Counted from the first letter of the stretch, positions 41,686-54,539 are shown. The stretch is 64,000 nucleotides of DNA from Oopsacas minuta (GCA_024704765.1 JAKMXF010000221.1:434001-498000); one strand, 5' to 3'. Numbers and translations are program-made. Notes: a model not told the origin generated them from the letters alone.

Positions 41686-42348
41686 ATGTCTCGCACTCTT
41701 GTGAAGCTATACTATGATATTGTGTCTCCCTACGGGTGGTTAGGATTTGAGATTCTATGTCGACACCAGCACGAATGGAAAATACACCTAGATCTGAATC
41801 CCGTATTCCTGTCCGGGCTAATGAAGTCTACTGGTAACACCCCTCCTGGTATGGTACCTGCTAAAGCTAAGTACATGAACATTGAGTTGAAGAGACTCTC
41901 AGATTTTCACAGGGTCCCGTTGTCACTACCAAACAATTTATTTGAATTCATGTTTACTAACAATAACATATCTGCACTGAGGTTATTGACATTGGTTAAG
42001 ATAAGTCATCCAGATAAATTAGAAGTATTGTCGAGGGAATTTTTCAAAAGAATTCTCGCTACGGATGAAGCTAAAATGGATTTACATATATTACAGACTG
42101 CGATGGAGACTGTGGGAATAGTAGGGAAGGAAGCTAGCCGGTTGTTGGAGGAAATGGGCACCCAGGGGAAGGAGGGACTGAAAAAATGTACCGCTGAGGC
42201 TCTCGAGTACGGGGCCTTTGGGGTACCGTATATGGTAGCATTTGTGGGGGACAAACCCAACCCTTACTTCGGTACGAATCAGATCTACCTACTGGCTGAT
42301 CTCCTGAGGGAGAAGTTTAATGACAAGACTACAAGATCAAAATTATAG
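41686..42348 (+). CDS. GSTK1: Glutathione S-transferase kappa, peroxisomal form
   Basis: A 220-residue thioredoxin-like (DsbA-type) glutathione transferase in one exon. LYYDIVSPYGWLGFEIL at the start carries the catalytic Ser of kappa GSTs (SPYGW). GVPYMVAF supplies the cis-proline motif, and FGTNQIYLLADLL matches the family C-terminus (FG-S/T-D-x). The protein ends in SKL, a canonical type 1 peroxisomal targeting signal, so it should be peroxisomal. Conjugates GSH to electrophiles and reduces peroxides. Convergent with L2HGDH, 79 bp away. Confidence 0.95.
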   Translation: MSRTLVKLYYDIVSPYGWLGFEILCRHQHEWKIHLDLNPVFLSGLMKSTGNTPPGMVPAKAKYMNIELKRLSDFHRVPLSLPNNLFEFMFTNNNISALRLLTLVKISHPDKLEVLSREFFKRILATDEAKMDLHILQTAMETVGIVGKEASRLLEEMGTQGKEGLKKCTAEALEYGAFGVPYMVAFVGDKPNPYFGTNQIYLLADLLREKFNDKTTRSKL

Positions 42349-42427
42349 AAATATATTTTATAGAATTATTAGCTTATAATTTGTTGTTTATATTAATTAG
42401 TTTCTACACAATAACCTCTGAATATAA

Positions 42428-43636
42428 TTACCAATGAAAGCCAGCTGTTGCTGTCTCTACAATCAGCTGAGCTATAGCTAACGATGATGTAGCTGCTGGC
42501 GAGGGAGCGTTCATAATATGTAGAGCTTTATCACCTCTCCATTCGTAATAGAAATCCTCCACCTTGTTACCCTCTCTGTCTACCAGTAGTGCCCTTACTC
42601 CACTACCCCTGATGATTCTCTTTAGGTCCCCAGCAACGAGCTCTGGAATGTAACTATTCAATGTAAACATATCGATTGGTTTGAGGATAGAATTCAGTGA
42701 GCTAATAGCGAATCTCCAATGCATTGCTGTTAATCTATAGAACCCAGGATGTGTTATTATATCTTTGAAATCTGTAATATTCAGACTAGTTCTGGTGTCA
42801 CCCTCTCTTGATAGAGCCAGGACCGCAGTTGGTCCAACCCACACAGTCCCATCTAATCGAGGTGTGAAATGTACCCCTAGGAAGGAGAGGTCTGTGTCTG
42901 GTACCGGATATATATTTCCTCTTATTAGCTTAGCTTTCTCAGGATTTAGTAGAAGATATTCTCCTCTAATAGGTATTACTCTAATATCTCTTTTACTTGC
43001 TAGTCTATCTGCTTGTGAACCTCCACACACTATCACATACTCTGTATTTATGGTACCTTCTTTAGTTAACACCTTTCCTTTCTGGAACCCTGTTACCTCT
43101 CTCTTTAGGATAATATCCCCTCCCATTTCTAGAAAGTCTTGTCCCATACTCTGTGTCATTTCTCTGTAGTTCACTATTCCTGTGTGAGGACTGTAAATAG
43201 CTCTCAGTCCCTGACAAGATGGTTCTATCTCCCTCAACTCTTCTCTGTCTATCATTCTCACATTTCTCACACCGTTAGCTACAGCCCTGCTGAACAGCTG
43301 TTCCAACCGATCTAGCTCCCCCTCCCATCTAGCTACTATAACCTTCCCACATTGTTTGTGTCTTATCCCTCTCTCCCTCAGATACTTATATGTCATGTCA
43401 GATCCTTCCACACAAAGCTTAGCCATCATAGACCCTGGCTTATAGTAAATGCCTGCGTGAATAACTCCACTATTTCTACCTGTCTGATGCAAGCCTAGAC
43501 TGTGTTCCTTCTCTAGGATAGCTACTCGCATATCTGGGTACACTCTCTTTAGCTGCCTTCCTGTAGCTACACCGACTATGCCCCCTCCTACTATTATTAC
43601 GTCATATAGTTTTGCTATGCTTCTAGTCCCATACAT
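42428..43636 (-). CDS. L2HGDH: L-2-hydroxyglutarate dehydrogenase, mitochondrial
   Basis: A 402-residue FAD-dependent DAO-family enzyme in one exon. The start is the ATG at the complement of 43634-43636 (MYGTRSIAKL); an in-frame upstream TTG is not a valid start. The FAD motif VIIVGGGIVGVATG is at about 13-26, with HQTGRNSGVIHAGIYY after it and IPIRGEYLLL and SLNSILKP later. It oxidises L-2-hydroxyglutarate to 2-oxoglutarate in mitochondria. The short basic N-terminus may act as a presequence; the human protein (463) has a longer one. MITE copy E lies directly upstream, in the presumed 5' UTR/promoter. Confidence 0.95.
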   Translation of the reverse strand: MYGTRSIAKLYDVIIVGGGIVGVATGRQLKRVYPDMRVAILEKEHSLGLHQTGRNSGVIHAGIYYKPGSMMAKLCVEGSDMTYKYLRERGIRHKQCGKVIVARWEGELDRLEQLFSRAVANGVRNVRMIDREELREIEPSCQGLRAIYSPHTGIVNYREMTQSMGQDFLEMGGDIILKREVTGFQKGKVLTKEGTINTEYVIVCGGSQADRLASKRDIRVIPIRGEYLLLNPEKAKLIRGNIYPVPDTDLSFLGVHFTPRLDGTVWVGPTAVLALSREGDTRTSLNITDFKDIITHPGFYRLTAMHWRFAISSLNSILKPIDMFTLNSYIPELVAGDLKRIIRGSGVRALLVDREGNKVEDFYYEWRGDKALHIMNAPSPAATSSLAIAQLIVETATAGFHW

Positions 43637-44172
43637 TCTAATACTAATCAACTCCCATTACATCGATAAATACCGCTTATAGCAAAGATCTCATCTGTCA
43701 TACCGAATTCCGTATGAAGTAATTATCGCGGCCCTTGAACTTCGATATAACAGGAATTGATTTTATAACACATAACACACGTACAATAGGGCTGTCATAA
43801 TTCTATATATCTGAATTATATCTTCTAATTAGTGTACAATACCAATGTATTGAACCTTGTGTTTTGTCATGGCAATAGTGCGTGTATAAGATCATTATTA
43901 TTATTATAAAATTTCCTATATTGCTTTGCTATAGAGCATTTCAGGAGTCCTGTGCTATCTCGTAAACAGGGAGATAATACACTTTATCTAATCAAATATA
44001 CACAAACACTTCTGCGTGGCTTTGTTCACCTCCATTTCGGGGATAGATACCCTACTAATTTTAGTAGCAGTCCACCTGGCTATCATGCAAATACTTAGAA
44101 GTGTCTCCTCTTATAAATCTCATAAATGTGTATATTTCTTACAAAAATTCATATTTCAACTATTGTATTATT
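43637..44172. other. Divergent promoter region L2HGDH / SLC26A11 with MITE copy E
   Basis: The MITE at 43644-43763 fills the L2HGDH side. The rest is AT-rich, with an ATT cluster near 43890. No other gene is supported. Confidence 0.5.
43644..43763 (+). mobile_element. Pogo-like MITE copy E (upstream of L2HGDH)
   Basis: Left end CAACTCCCATTACATCGA, then GTAATTATCGCGGCCCTTGA and right end CTTCGATATAACAGGAATT. Relative to copy C it has an internal deletion. Its left end is 8-14 bases from the L2HGDH start codon. Confidence 0.68.
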
Positions 44173-44810
44173 ATGGCAGAAGGAATGGAGCTGCGAGAGA
44201 GGATTAGGGATTATCAGTTCAGGGAGAAATTGACAGAGATCAGATCTGACGCAGAGTTCAGAGAATGTTTCCCGTGTGTTTCGTCTCCTCTCAACTTTTT
44301 CTTGCTAGACAGATTACCTATCTTAAAATGGGTACGGAGCTACTCCTTCAAGTTTGCAGTCAGGGACCTGATAGCTGGGATAACAGTCGGACTGATGGTA
44401 CTGCCACAAGGTCTAGCTTATGCCAGAGTAGCAGGTGAGAAGTGAGTTTAATCTCAGTCAACTGTTTATAATTTAATTACTCTCATTTTACATATTATCT
44501 ATCAGGTCTTCCTATACAATACGGTCTCTACTCTTCTTTCATGGGATCTTTCATTTATTTCCTGTTTGGGACAGCTAAAGATATTACTATAGGACCGACA
44601 GCTATCGTGTCCACACTCGTAGCTCATAACGCAACCAAGGGGCGGGACCCTGCCCTATTCGCCTGCTATGCTATTGCACTTAGTCTCATTTGTGGAATGG
44701 TACAGATGTTATTAGGGGCTTTCAATCTAGGATTTGTTGTAGAATTTATCTCTTATCCAGTTATAAATGGATTCACGTCAGCAGCTGCCATTACAATTGC
44801 TGTAGGCCAG

Positions 44811-44882
<72 letters not shown>

Positions 44883-47800
44883 CACAAACAAACAATGCAG
44901 TATTTATCCATAAGAAAGGAAGCAAATTTTGACATCTTACAAATGTAATATTAAAGTGGCAAAGATATACAGCTAACTCCCGTAAATCTAACACGGATAT
45001 ATTAAAATACTCGCTTATATCGAAGGCTTAAAATGTACTAATATGGTCAGAAACCGTCGAAGTAATTATCACGGCCCCTTGAGCTTCGATATAACGAGAG
45101 TTACCTGTAGTATACTCCTGCAATAATTTCCGAATATATTCCTATAGTTACACAGCCTGTTAGGCCTCGATCTAACAGGAACTAACTTCACATCAAAACA
45201 TACATTCATTGAAAATGTGTACGAGAACTGTAGATACATAGCTCATCTTACACCTGCTGATTTAATCTGTGGATTGACATGTATGATAATTCTGTTTTCT
45301 TTCAAAGAAATGAAGTCCTCCATGGATAAATGGAGAGCCCCTAGTCTTTACAATCCGCTCGATTTCGTCCTTAGACAGATCCTATGGATTGTAATGACGG
45401 CTAGGAATGCAGTAGTGGTTATAGGAGCTTCTCTAATTTCATTCGCCCTGAGTATGACTGGATACCATTATCTTACACTAGTGGATCACTTAAAACCAGG
45501 TGACGTAATTCTATCCATATATTCATATGATTAATTATAACACTGGTCATCAGTTCTCCAAGGTTTGCATACAGCATCATTTATCAGCTACTCGCATCAG
45601 TAACATCATCTGACCAATCAGATTATCAGCTCTATCCCATTTTACCTAGTCATTCAATCTAGTATTATGGTCTAATTGAAATTTATTTTGGAAATACCTT
45701 CCACAGGTCTCCCTGCACCCTATCTTCCACCCCTGAACTCTACCGTTATAGGGGAGCTAGGCTTTGGGGGGATAGTACTTGTACCGATGATCAGTATCCT
45801 GGAGAGTATAGCTATAGCTAAAGCTTTTGGGAGGAAGAATAATTACAGAATTAACGCTAATCAAGAAATTCTCACTCTTGGATTAGCTAATATTCTTGGA
45901 GCATTTGTACAGGCATTTCCCGTAAGCTATAAATAGAAACAATTACATCCGCTGCTCTACTGTAACTCTATATACAGGTAACAGGAAGCTTCTCTCGAAC
46001 AGCTGTTAATTCCCAGAGCGGAGTAGCTACACCAGCTGGAGGAGTATACACTGGTATCCTTGTCCTGTTAGCTCTACAGTTCTTAACACCAGCTTTCAGC
46101 TATATTCCAACTAGCTCTCTAGCTGCTATAATCATTACAGCAGTACTACCAATGATAGACTGGAGACTTCCTATACAGATGATTAAGGTGTATCCTATTG
46201 ATATACTGTGGTGGTTGATATCTTTCTTGGGGACTCTATTCGTCGGGTAAATTATTATAGCTCTATCTATCCATTCTTTCCGTTGCTAGGTAGCGTTTGG
46301 ACCATTAATGCAGCTGTTCCCAAACTTTTTCATCCGTGGACCGGACTGGACCACCTATGGCAATTTTCACTTATTCTGTGGGCCCACCAGTTGTCTTACG
46401 TGAACCGCTACATTAATGGGCTCGATTTTCTTTCAACCGATTTTCTATACATTACACAATTCAAAGTTAAAGCATACAAATAATAACATTATCTTGCTAG
46501 GGCAGTTTGGAACAAGGAGTGTTGATAGCGTGTGCAGGATCTCTAATCCCAGTCCTATACAGAATGCTTAGACCCTCTCTTATAATCAGAACTGAGCCTC
46601 CGGAGACCATCTATGTGTTCATTAATGGCGGTCTTACCTTCCCAGGTTGTTCTATATGAGTTGCTATTCTCTACATTCATATGTATAATATGCTATACAC
46701 TAGATTATTAAATTTCACTCACTTTATTGTTATAATATTAGTTTATGGTAACAAACTTGTATCGCTTCATGTCAGCAATCAATTGTGAGTTAATCGAGTC
46801 TCTGGGTCGACACCCTCCTATCTCATTACCCAACCAAACTCCTGTACTCCTCGGGAGAGGGAGAGATACCCTCGTATCTGACAAGAGATGCTCTAGAGTA
46901 CAGTTAGAGTTAATTGCAGATTACACCTCTCAAGAAGTATCAGTACAACATAAAGGATCACAGGATTCTAGCGTAGCGGGACAGATCCTTGCTAATGGGG
47001 ATAAAGTTATTGTAGGAAACGGATCGTATTTCTGTCTGTTAGGAGATATGTTTAAGTATAATATATTCTTTCGTATGAAAAGTTCATTGGGGAGTCAATC
47101 ATCTCCAATAAAAGATGAGGATAACGAAACTCTCCAAATTGAGCCAGTAGCCAAAAGATCCAAGCTTGATTACTTCTTAAAATCTTCCAATCATACATTG
47201 CAATCTCCTATTAGTAATGGTAAATGGTCGATAGACGGTAGCATAGTTATACACAAATCACCACTGTTGTATGGAAAGATAGCTGCCTTTGATCTCGACG
47301 GTACTCTCATTACTACCAAATCAGGAAATGTGTTTCCAAAGAATATTTCCGATTGGAAACCTCTGTATACAGGTGTGAAAAATAAACTACAAAGTCTACA
47401 TCATAACGACGGATATGACATCGTGGTATTCTCCAATCAGATGGGTATATCTACTGGTAAGACGAGCATAACAGGAATGAAAGAGAAGTTAGATTCAATT
47501 CTCAGATTTTTTGAGGTCCCAGCTAATATAATATTCGCAACTAAGAAGGATATTAACCGTAAGCCTGCTCCTGGTATGTGGTCCTATTTCCAAACTAACA
47601 GTGGAGACTGTCCGGCAGATATAGCTGATAGTTTCTACTGTGGGGATGCAGCAGGTCGTCCAGAGGACAAGCCTATCGGAAAGAGGAAAGATTTCTCTGA
47701 TTCAGATCTCAAATTCGCTCATAACGTTAGTTTGACATTTTATACGCCAGAGGAATTATTCTTAGGTCAGGAGCCTCCCTCTCTCTCTTTCGGTAACAAA

Positions 47801-49071
47801 TTCAATCCGTATGAGTATAGGAATGATATAGAGTTAAATAAGATACATCTCTTGTCACCTGAGGGAGCTAAAATACCCTTTGAGGAACAAGAATTAATAT
47901 TATTGGTTGGGTGTCAGGCCTCTGGGAAGAGTTCGTTTTATCGGGAACATCTAGCTGCTAATGGATATATACATATTTCTCAGGATATCTTGAAGTCACG
48001 GGATAAATGCTTGTTGTCAACAGAACAGTTATTGACAGCAGGAAAGAATGTTGTTATTGACAATACAAATCCAGATAGAGCGACTAGATCACGATACATA
48101 CAACTAGCTAAGAAGTGTAATGTCCCAGTACGTGTATTTTGGCTTGTAACATCTATAGACCATTGCAGACACAATAATCTGTTCAGACAATTGACTGATA
48201 ACTCAAAATCACATCAAAATATTGATGATAGAGTTTTGAATATTTATCAGAGTAAATTCGAGGAACCCCAGGTAGAAGAGGGGGTGATGGAAATCGTGAG
48301 GGTACACATGATTCCAACTTTTGCGAGCAAAGAACTCGAGGACTTGTATTTCAAATTTCTAGTTTAATTATTCGTAGATTATAACCGACCTTAATGTTAG
48401 CTATAAGTACTGTGTGGAATTGCTGGATTTTTGACGGTCAATTCAGTGTGGAAATGATGATTAAAGGCCGAGATTAAAGAGCTAATAGTTATTGAGTGCT
48501 GTGAAGATATTGGAGTGCAGATTAGTTGTTTCTTGAAGCAATGATTTGAATTCAAATACTCCTGAGGACTCTCTTATAACTGTTTAGCTTTATGTAAACA
48601 CTGCCGAAGCGAATTCTGATCCACACTTAGATACATAAAATCACCCTAGTTATGTGGCCAATTATAGCATAACTAAGAGCCATTACCGTTGCCATTATGT
48701 TCAAAATTGTATTCTGACATCTCTCCTCTTCAGGTCCAGATTATTTGAGGCGTCTGATTACAGAGAGCCGCGAACAGACTGGAGTAAGTCATGTTCAGCT
48801 AGACTTCACTTCTGTTACTCAGATAGACTATACTGTATTACAGGGATTAGAAGAACTAGCTATTGAGCTTAATAGTCAAGGAGTAGAGCTACATATTATA
48901 AACACACAACCTCAAATCAGAAAGTATTTCAAGAGGGCTAAACTCAAACACATCGATATACAAGATCCTCCCTTACTACAGCCACTAGGTCAACAGCCTA
49001 GATCCTCTGAATCCGATCCCACGATTAACCTAACAACACAAAAGTATGCGGACTATAATTCTATTCCTTGA
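44173..49071 (+). CDS. SLC26A11: Sodium-independent sulfate anion transporter, SLC26A11-like
   Basis: Multi-exon SLC26 gene: 44173-44434, 44506-44810, about 45179-45499, 45707-45921, 45978-46246, 46506-46645, 48734-49071. All joins but one are in phase with GT-AG. Landmarks: AGITVGLMVLPQGLAYA in exon 1, YPVINGFTSAAAITIA in exon 2, LESIAIAKAFGRKNNYRINANQE in exon 4, GSFSRTAVNSQSGVATPAGG in exon 5, and a STAS domain (LDFTSVTQIDYTVLQGLEEL) in the last exon. The join from exon 2 to exon 3 does not keep phase, and the few residues after GQ are missing, so a very small exon in 44811-45178 is probably unplaced. The last intron (2088 bp) contains PNKP. Anion exchange at lysosomal or plasma membrane is inferred from the family. 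Confidence 0.88.
44812..44882. repeat. (TTA)n microsatellite in SLC26A11 intron 2
   Basis: About 71 bases of perfect TTA trinucleotide repeat starting one base after the splice donor GT region. Confidence 0.97.
44970..45107 (+). mobile_element. Pogo-like MITE copy F with TA target-site duplication
   Basis: The clearest copy: 138 bp, left end CAGCTAACTCCCGTAAATC, right end CTTCGATATAACGAGAGTTACCTG, flanked on both sides by TA (44968-44969 and 45108-45109). It lies in SLC26A11 intron 2. Confidence 0.78.
46745..48367 (+). CDS. PNKP: Bifunctional polynucleotide kinase 3'-phosphatase, nested in SLC26A11 intron
   Basis: A 540-residue single-exon DNA repair enzyme (human 521). An N-terminal FHA domain (about 20-110, LLGRGRDTLVSDKRCSRVQLEL) binds phosphorylated XRCC1/XRCC4. 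The HAD phosphatase (about 180-340) has AFDLDGTLI (DxDGT nucleophile) and VFSNQMGI. The kinase (about 375-540) has the P-loop LLVGCQASGKSSF and VIDNTNPDRATRSRYI. It restores 5'-phosphate and 3'-hydroxyl ends. The whole gene sits on the same strand inside the last intron of SLC26A11 (46646-48733), starting 99 bases after the donor, so it needs its own promoter within the host gene. Confidence 0.96.
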   Translation: MVTNLYRFMSAINCELIESLGRHPPISLPNQTPVLLGRGRDTLVSDKRCSRVQLELIADYTSQEVSVQHKGSQDSSVAGQILANGDKVIVGNGSYFCLLGDMFKYNIFFRMKSSLGSQSSPIKDEDNETLQIEPVAKRSKLDYFLKSSNHTLQSPISNGKWSIDGSIVIHKSPLLYGKIAAFDLDGTLITTKSGNVFPKNISDWKPLYTGVKNKLQSLHHNDGYDIVVFSNQMGISTGKTSITGMKEKLDSILRFFEVPANIIFATKKDINRKPAPGMWSYFQTNSGDCPADIADSFYCGDAAGRPEDKPIGKRKDFSDSDLKFAHNVSLTFYTPEELFLGQEPPSLSFGNKFNPYEYRNDIELNKIHLLSPEGAKIPFEEQELILLVGCQASGKSSFYREHLAANGYIHISQDILKSRDKCLLSTEQLLTAGKNVVIDNTNPDRATRSRYIQLAKKCNVPVRVFWLVTSIDHCRHNNLFRQLTDNSKSHQNIDDRVLNIYQSKFEEPQVEEGVMEIVRVHMIPTFASKELEDLYFKFLV

Positions 49072-49232
49072 AGCTTTGTAAAGTGTGAAAAGATTCGTAC
49101 ATATCCTATTTTACTGTGTATTTATTTTCAGAACTGTTTAATAGTATGATTGTTTGCAATAGCTCTAATATTTAATATGAACCCCCCCCAGTGTGTATTA
49201 TCAAATGCTTCAATTCAATACAGTTAGATTTT

Positions 49233-50072
49233 ATGGACAGAATTAATTTTATCACACAAGAGCATTCTAGGACGCTAGACGGTCTGCATAGAGAGATACA
49301 TAAGCTACAAGGACGCTGTAATTATCTTACTTTCAAGCTACACTTCTCGAATGAGGATCAGGATAACATTGCGGATGAGAATGGAAGTGATAACACTAAT
49401 GCATTTGATAATATAGATAATCTCAGAGCACAACTAGAGGATGTGACACAGTCACTCGGTGCGGAGTTACATCACAAAAGTGAGATAATAAATGAATTAG
49501 AAAATCAATTGTTAGAAGCTCAGAAAGAAATTTCAATTTTATCAGAGAAACAGAGACACTCTCAGTCAGAATTAGAATCAAAGTCTAAAGCAATAGCATT
49601 CCTAACCAGTAGTCTCCAGCAGATTAAATCTAAACTAGCTACAAGTCCTCTTATACAGAAAATAAGCAAGCCTCTTCAACCAATTAGTAGCACGGTTTTC
49701 TTCGCCGAGGAGGAATTCCAGACTCCAACTTATAAGTCCCTCCCTCCGTCTTTTGACCCCATGAGCTCTCCCAAATTCCTTGTACCCACTCCCCCAGCAG
49801 AAAATCCAAAGAATCGGGCCTCTCATCCTCGGTATCACAGACGATATAGCGCCCCTAGACTGCGAACAAAGTCTGTAAACGAATCTCTCCCCCTCGCTCT
49901 CCTCCCTGAAGACAAGATTCATTTGGTCCCGGTCCCTTCTAAGACCAACAAAAAATTGGTCCTACCCCCGATCCCAAACACCAGCAGAGAGTCTAACTCC
50001 AGGAGCGGACCAATGGTTGGTACCTTACAATCCTCAAAGGCGACCCGATCAACTCGTGTGAAGGATTTCTAA
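49233..50072 (+). CDS. CCDC92-like centriole/cilium coiled-coil protein
   Basis: A 279-residue protein. The N-terminal motif FITQEHSRTLDGLHREIHKLQ matches the CCDC92 N-terminal domain (LQREHASTLKGLHSEI in human). Coiled coil spans about 65-140, and SKAIAFLTSSLQQIKSKL matches the family's ASTIAYLTSQL block. The C-terminal half is disordered and basic, with RRYSAPRLR, EDKIHLVPVP and LVLPPIP, also kept in CCDC92. CCDC92 locates to centrioles and cilia. The ATG at 49233 is used; an acceptor-like CAATACAG just upstream (ending 49224) suggests an extra 5' exon that I could not place. Confidence 0.78.
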   Translation: MDRINFITQEHSRTLDGLHREIHKLQGRCNYLTFKLHFSNEDQDNIADENGSDNTNAFDNIDNLRAQLEDVTQSLGAELHHKSEIINELENQLLEAQKEISILSEKQRHSQSELESKSKAIAFLTSSLQQIKSKLATSPLIQKISKPLQPISSTVFFAEEEFQTPTYKSLPPSFDPMSSPKFLVPTPPAENPKNRASHPRYHRRYSAPRLRTKSVNESLPLALLPEDKIHLVPVPSKTNKKLVLPPIPNTSRESNSRSGPMVGTLQSSKATRSTRVKDF

Positions 50073-50580
50073 AAATTCCATCACTCACTTTCCGTTTCTA
50101 CTTTGTACTCACAGACTAGCAGTTCGTAATGCTATTGCATCTTTTATATGTATTATATCCCATAATTCAATACTAATTTATCTTGAGATATAAGCTACTA
50201 CTGGATAATGATAGTTGATGGAATCTATTCTATTTATAGGGACAGTTATGCCTTAACTGTATCAGCCATGTGACACCCCTGTATTCACTAATTATGTCAA
50301 GTTCACATTCCCTTCCCTATCAATTTACAGTCTCAGATAGGTGTTAAAAATAGGTATAAACCACTTCTTAAATAGTACAGTGAATGCGTAATTCACAATT
50401 CAATATACCCAATAGAATATCTGCCTACACATTCTGGGTAAGCCCTCAAATCTGATAGGTCAACTTATTTGTTACAAATACCAGGGATGTGTCATTTAAA
50501 TTTCTACGTCACAGAAACATTAACTATATTGTGAGTCTATTCTAAGTGAATTGAATACACCAAATTATAGCATAAGCTCA
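50073..50580 (+). other. Intergenic between convergent genes, nothing recognised
   Basis: AT-rich 3' flanks of the CCDC92-like and SVOP-like genes. No repeat or gene is evident. Confidence 0.4.
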
Positions 50581-52325
50581 TTAACATATAAATTTGTGTT
50601 CCGTATACTCTCCTATGTTTCTACCTTTGGTTTCATACGGCAATAGGAATGTAAGGATAGCTCCTATTACCCCTGTTACACCATATAGTGTTATTGCAGC
50701 ATAGAAACTAGTCTGTAAGAGAATTACAGCTGCGAATGAGGTTGTCATCATGCCGAATCTTGCCATGAGATTAGCCATCGATAAAGCTGAGCTCCGTATA
50801 TGAGTTGCATATACTTCTGGGGTATATACATAGACAACTTGTAAGCTACCTGATATACACGCACGTGCTGTGAATAGAAAAACTGTTTTTATAATTTTAT
50901 CATTAACCCCCGTGCAAATATTCAGCAGCAGAGTGAACAAACTTCCAATCAAGAATAGGATTATGGTCGTCAGTTTTCTGCCCAGAATATCATTGAAGAG
51001 GACTGCTACTAGAATTCCTGGGAACTCTCCGAATGATATTAACAGGGAATAAATTAACTCTTCCTCACTCAACACTTTACATCTTGTATCAGTAATCGTA
51101 TTGTTTGTGTGGACTCTCGTGACGCAGTGTGTATCGTATTGGAATAATCCAGTAGTTAATAGTACTGCCCCGAAGTAGCAGAACCCGCCAATATACCAAA
51201 TCATGCTCAACAGTAGACTAGTCAATCGATATTCTCTAGAAGCGAGTTCTAAAAGGTTTCCTTTCTGTTTTTGAGGTCTCTCTATGAGAGGTAATTCCGA
51301 GGGGACAGAGTGTACAAGCTCCCCCGGGGGTAGGGCCCTACAGTTCTGTTTGGCCCCTGATTTAAGCACCTGATAGGCTTCACCCAGTTCATCACATTCT
51401 AGGAGATACCTAGGGCTCTTAGGAATGCAGGGTATAATGAATAACACAAGTATACCTGGTATAGTAGTAAACCCGATCATGTATCTCCAGCCTAATCTCT
51501 CCAGGACTAGAATAGCCAGGAGACATTCTATAACACTACCCCCTGCCCACGCTAATTGTAATAGTAAGATTGATGAGGAGCGATACCTGGTGGGTAGAAA
51601 TTCTGTAAAATATGTTATAGATTGTGTTAATGCACTCAAACTAATTCCTACGCAAAATCTAACTGTCAGTACCCAGTTGAAGGTAGGAGCTAGTGACGTC
51701 ACGAGTCCAAAGTAGACAAGGAAAAACGTGGAAATCCATAATATCCTTCTTCTCCCGAACCTACAATAAATGAGAATTCAGTTTGTTTCCTAAAATTCCA
51801 AATTACATTGTAACCTCCACAAACCGTGTGTCAGGGAAGCCGAAATGCTGCCATGTTACCCCGAAAAATGGAGTACTAGGAATTCGCTCTATTCAATTCC
51901 CTCCGTTTCGGAAATTCCCAGTTTCTACGGGCCCGCTTGTTGAGGTTTCACTGAACGTATATCAATTCGTGATAACTGTTCTATTTTCAGACTTACTTAT
52001 CACTTAATATTCCCCATGCCAGAGACCCAAGAGCTTCTCCAGCAAACACTACCACAGTAATAATAGCTACATCATATGAGGATAATGACCATAGACACTG
52101 TAATGTCGGTGATATAATTGTTAGGAGCATTAACTCCATAGAGTCTGACATCCATAGGAGCGCTGTGAAAATACTCAATTTTGATTGAAACAGTCCATAT
52201 CCTATCTTCTCTATAGCCCTGTCTATTGTGAAATTTAGGTTTTCGCTACTCTCTAACTCTCCTTCTTCACCCCTTCCAATCGTCTCTGAGTTCCTATTGT
52301 TCCCATAATCTCTACTATGATTCAT
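50581..52325 (-). CDS. SVOP-like (SV2-related) major facilitator transporter
   Basis: Two exons on the minus strand, complement of 51997-52325 and 50581-51760, joined in phase across a 236-bp intron (GTAAGT donor, TTATTGTAG acceptor) at SDK|FGRRR. It encodes 502 residues with 12 helices. Features of SVOP: IEKIGYGLFQSKLSIFTALLWMSDSMELMLL in the first exon, GRRR loop, RYRSSSILLLQLAWAGGSVIE, WYIGGFCYFGAVLLTTGLF, EFPGILVAVLFNDILGRK, and ARACISGSLQVVYVYTPEVY. Possible roles are organic ion or nucleotide-linked vesicular transport. The start is the ATG at the complement of 52323-52325. Confidence 0.92.
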
Positions 52326-54517
<2,192 letters not shown>

Positions 54518-54538
54518 TGTTAGTTCCATATAGAACTA

Positions 54539-54539
<1 letters not shown>

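Noticed and set aside
44541-44948. SLC26 exon read on through the TTA repeat into poly-Ile
   Set aside because: The frame runs through an intronic microsatellite; the conserved part ends at a GT donor at 44811.
46208-46483. 91-codon open frame between SLC26A11 exons 5 and 6
   Set aside because: It overlaps exon 5 in a different frame and lies mostly in the intron; the phase-correct exons explain the region.
49177-49232. ATG followed by an eight-C run as an alternative start of the CCDC92-like protein
   Set aside because: The frame from that ATG meets a stop at once; only an indel in the C run would link it, which cannot be assumed.
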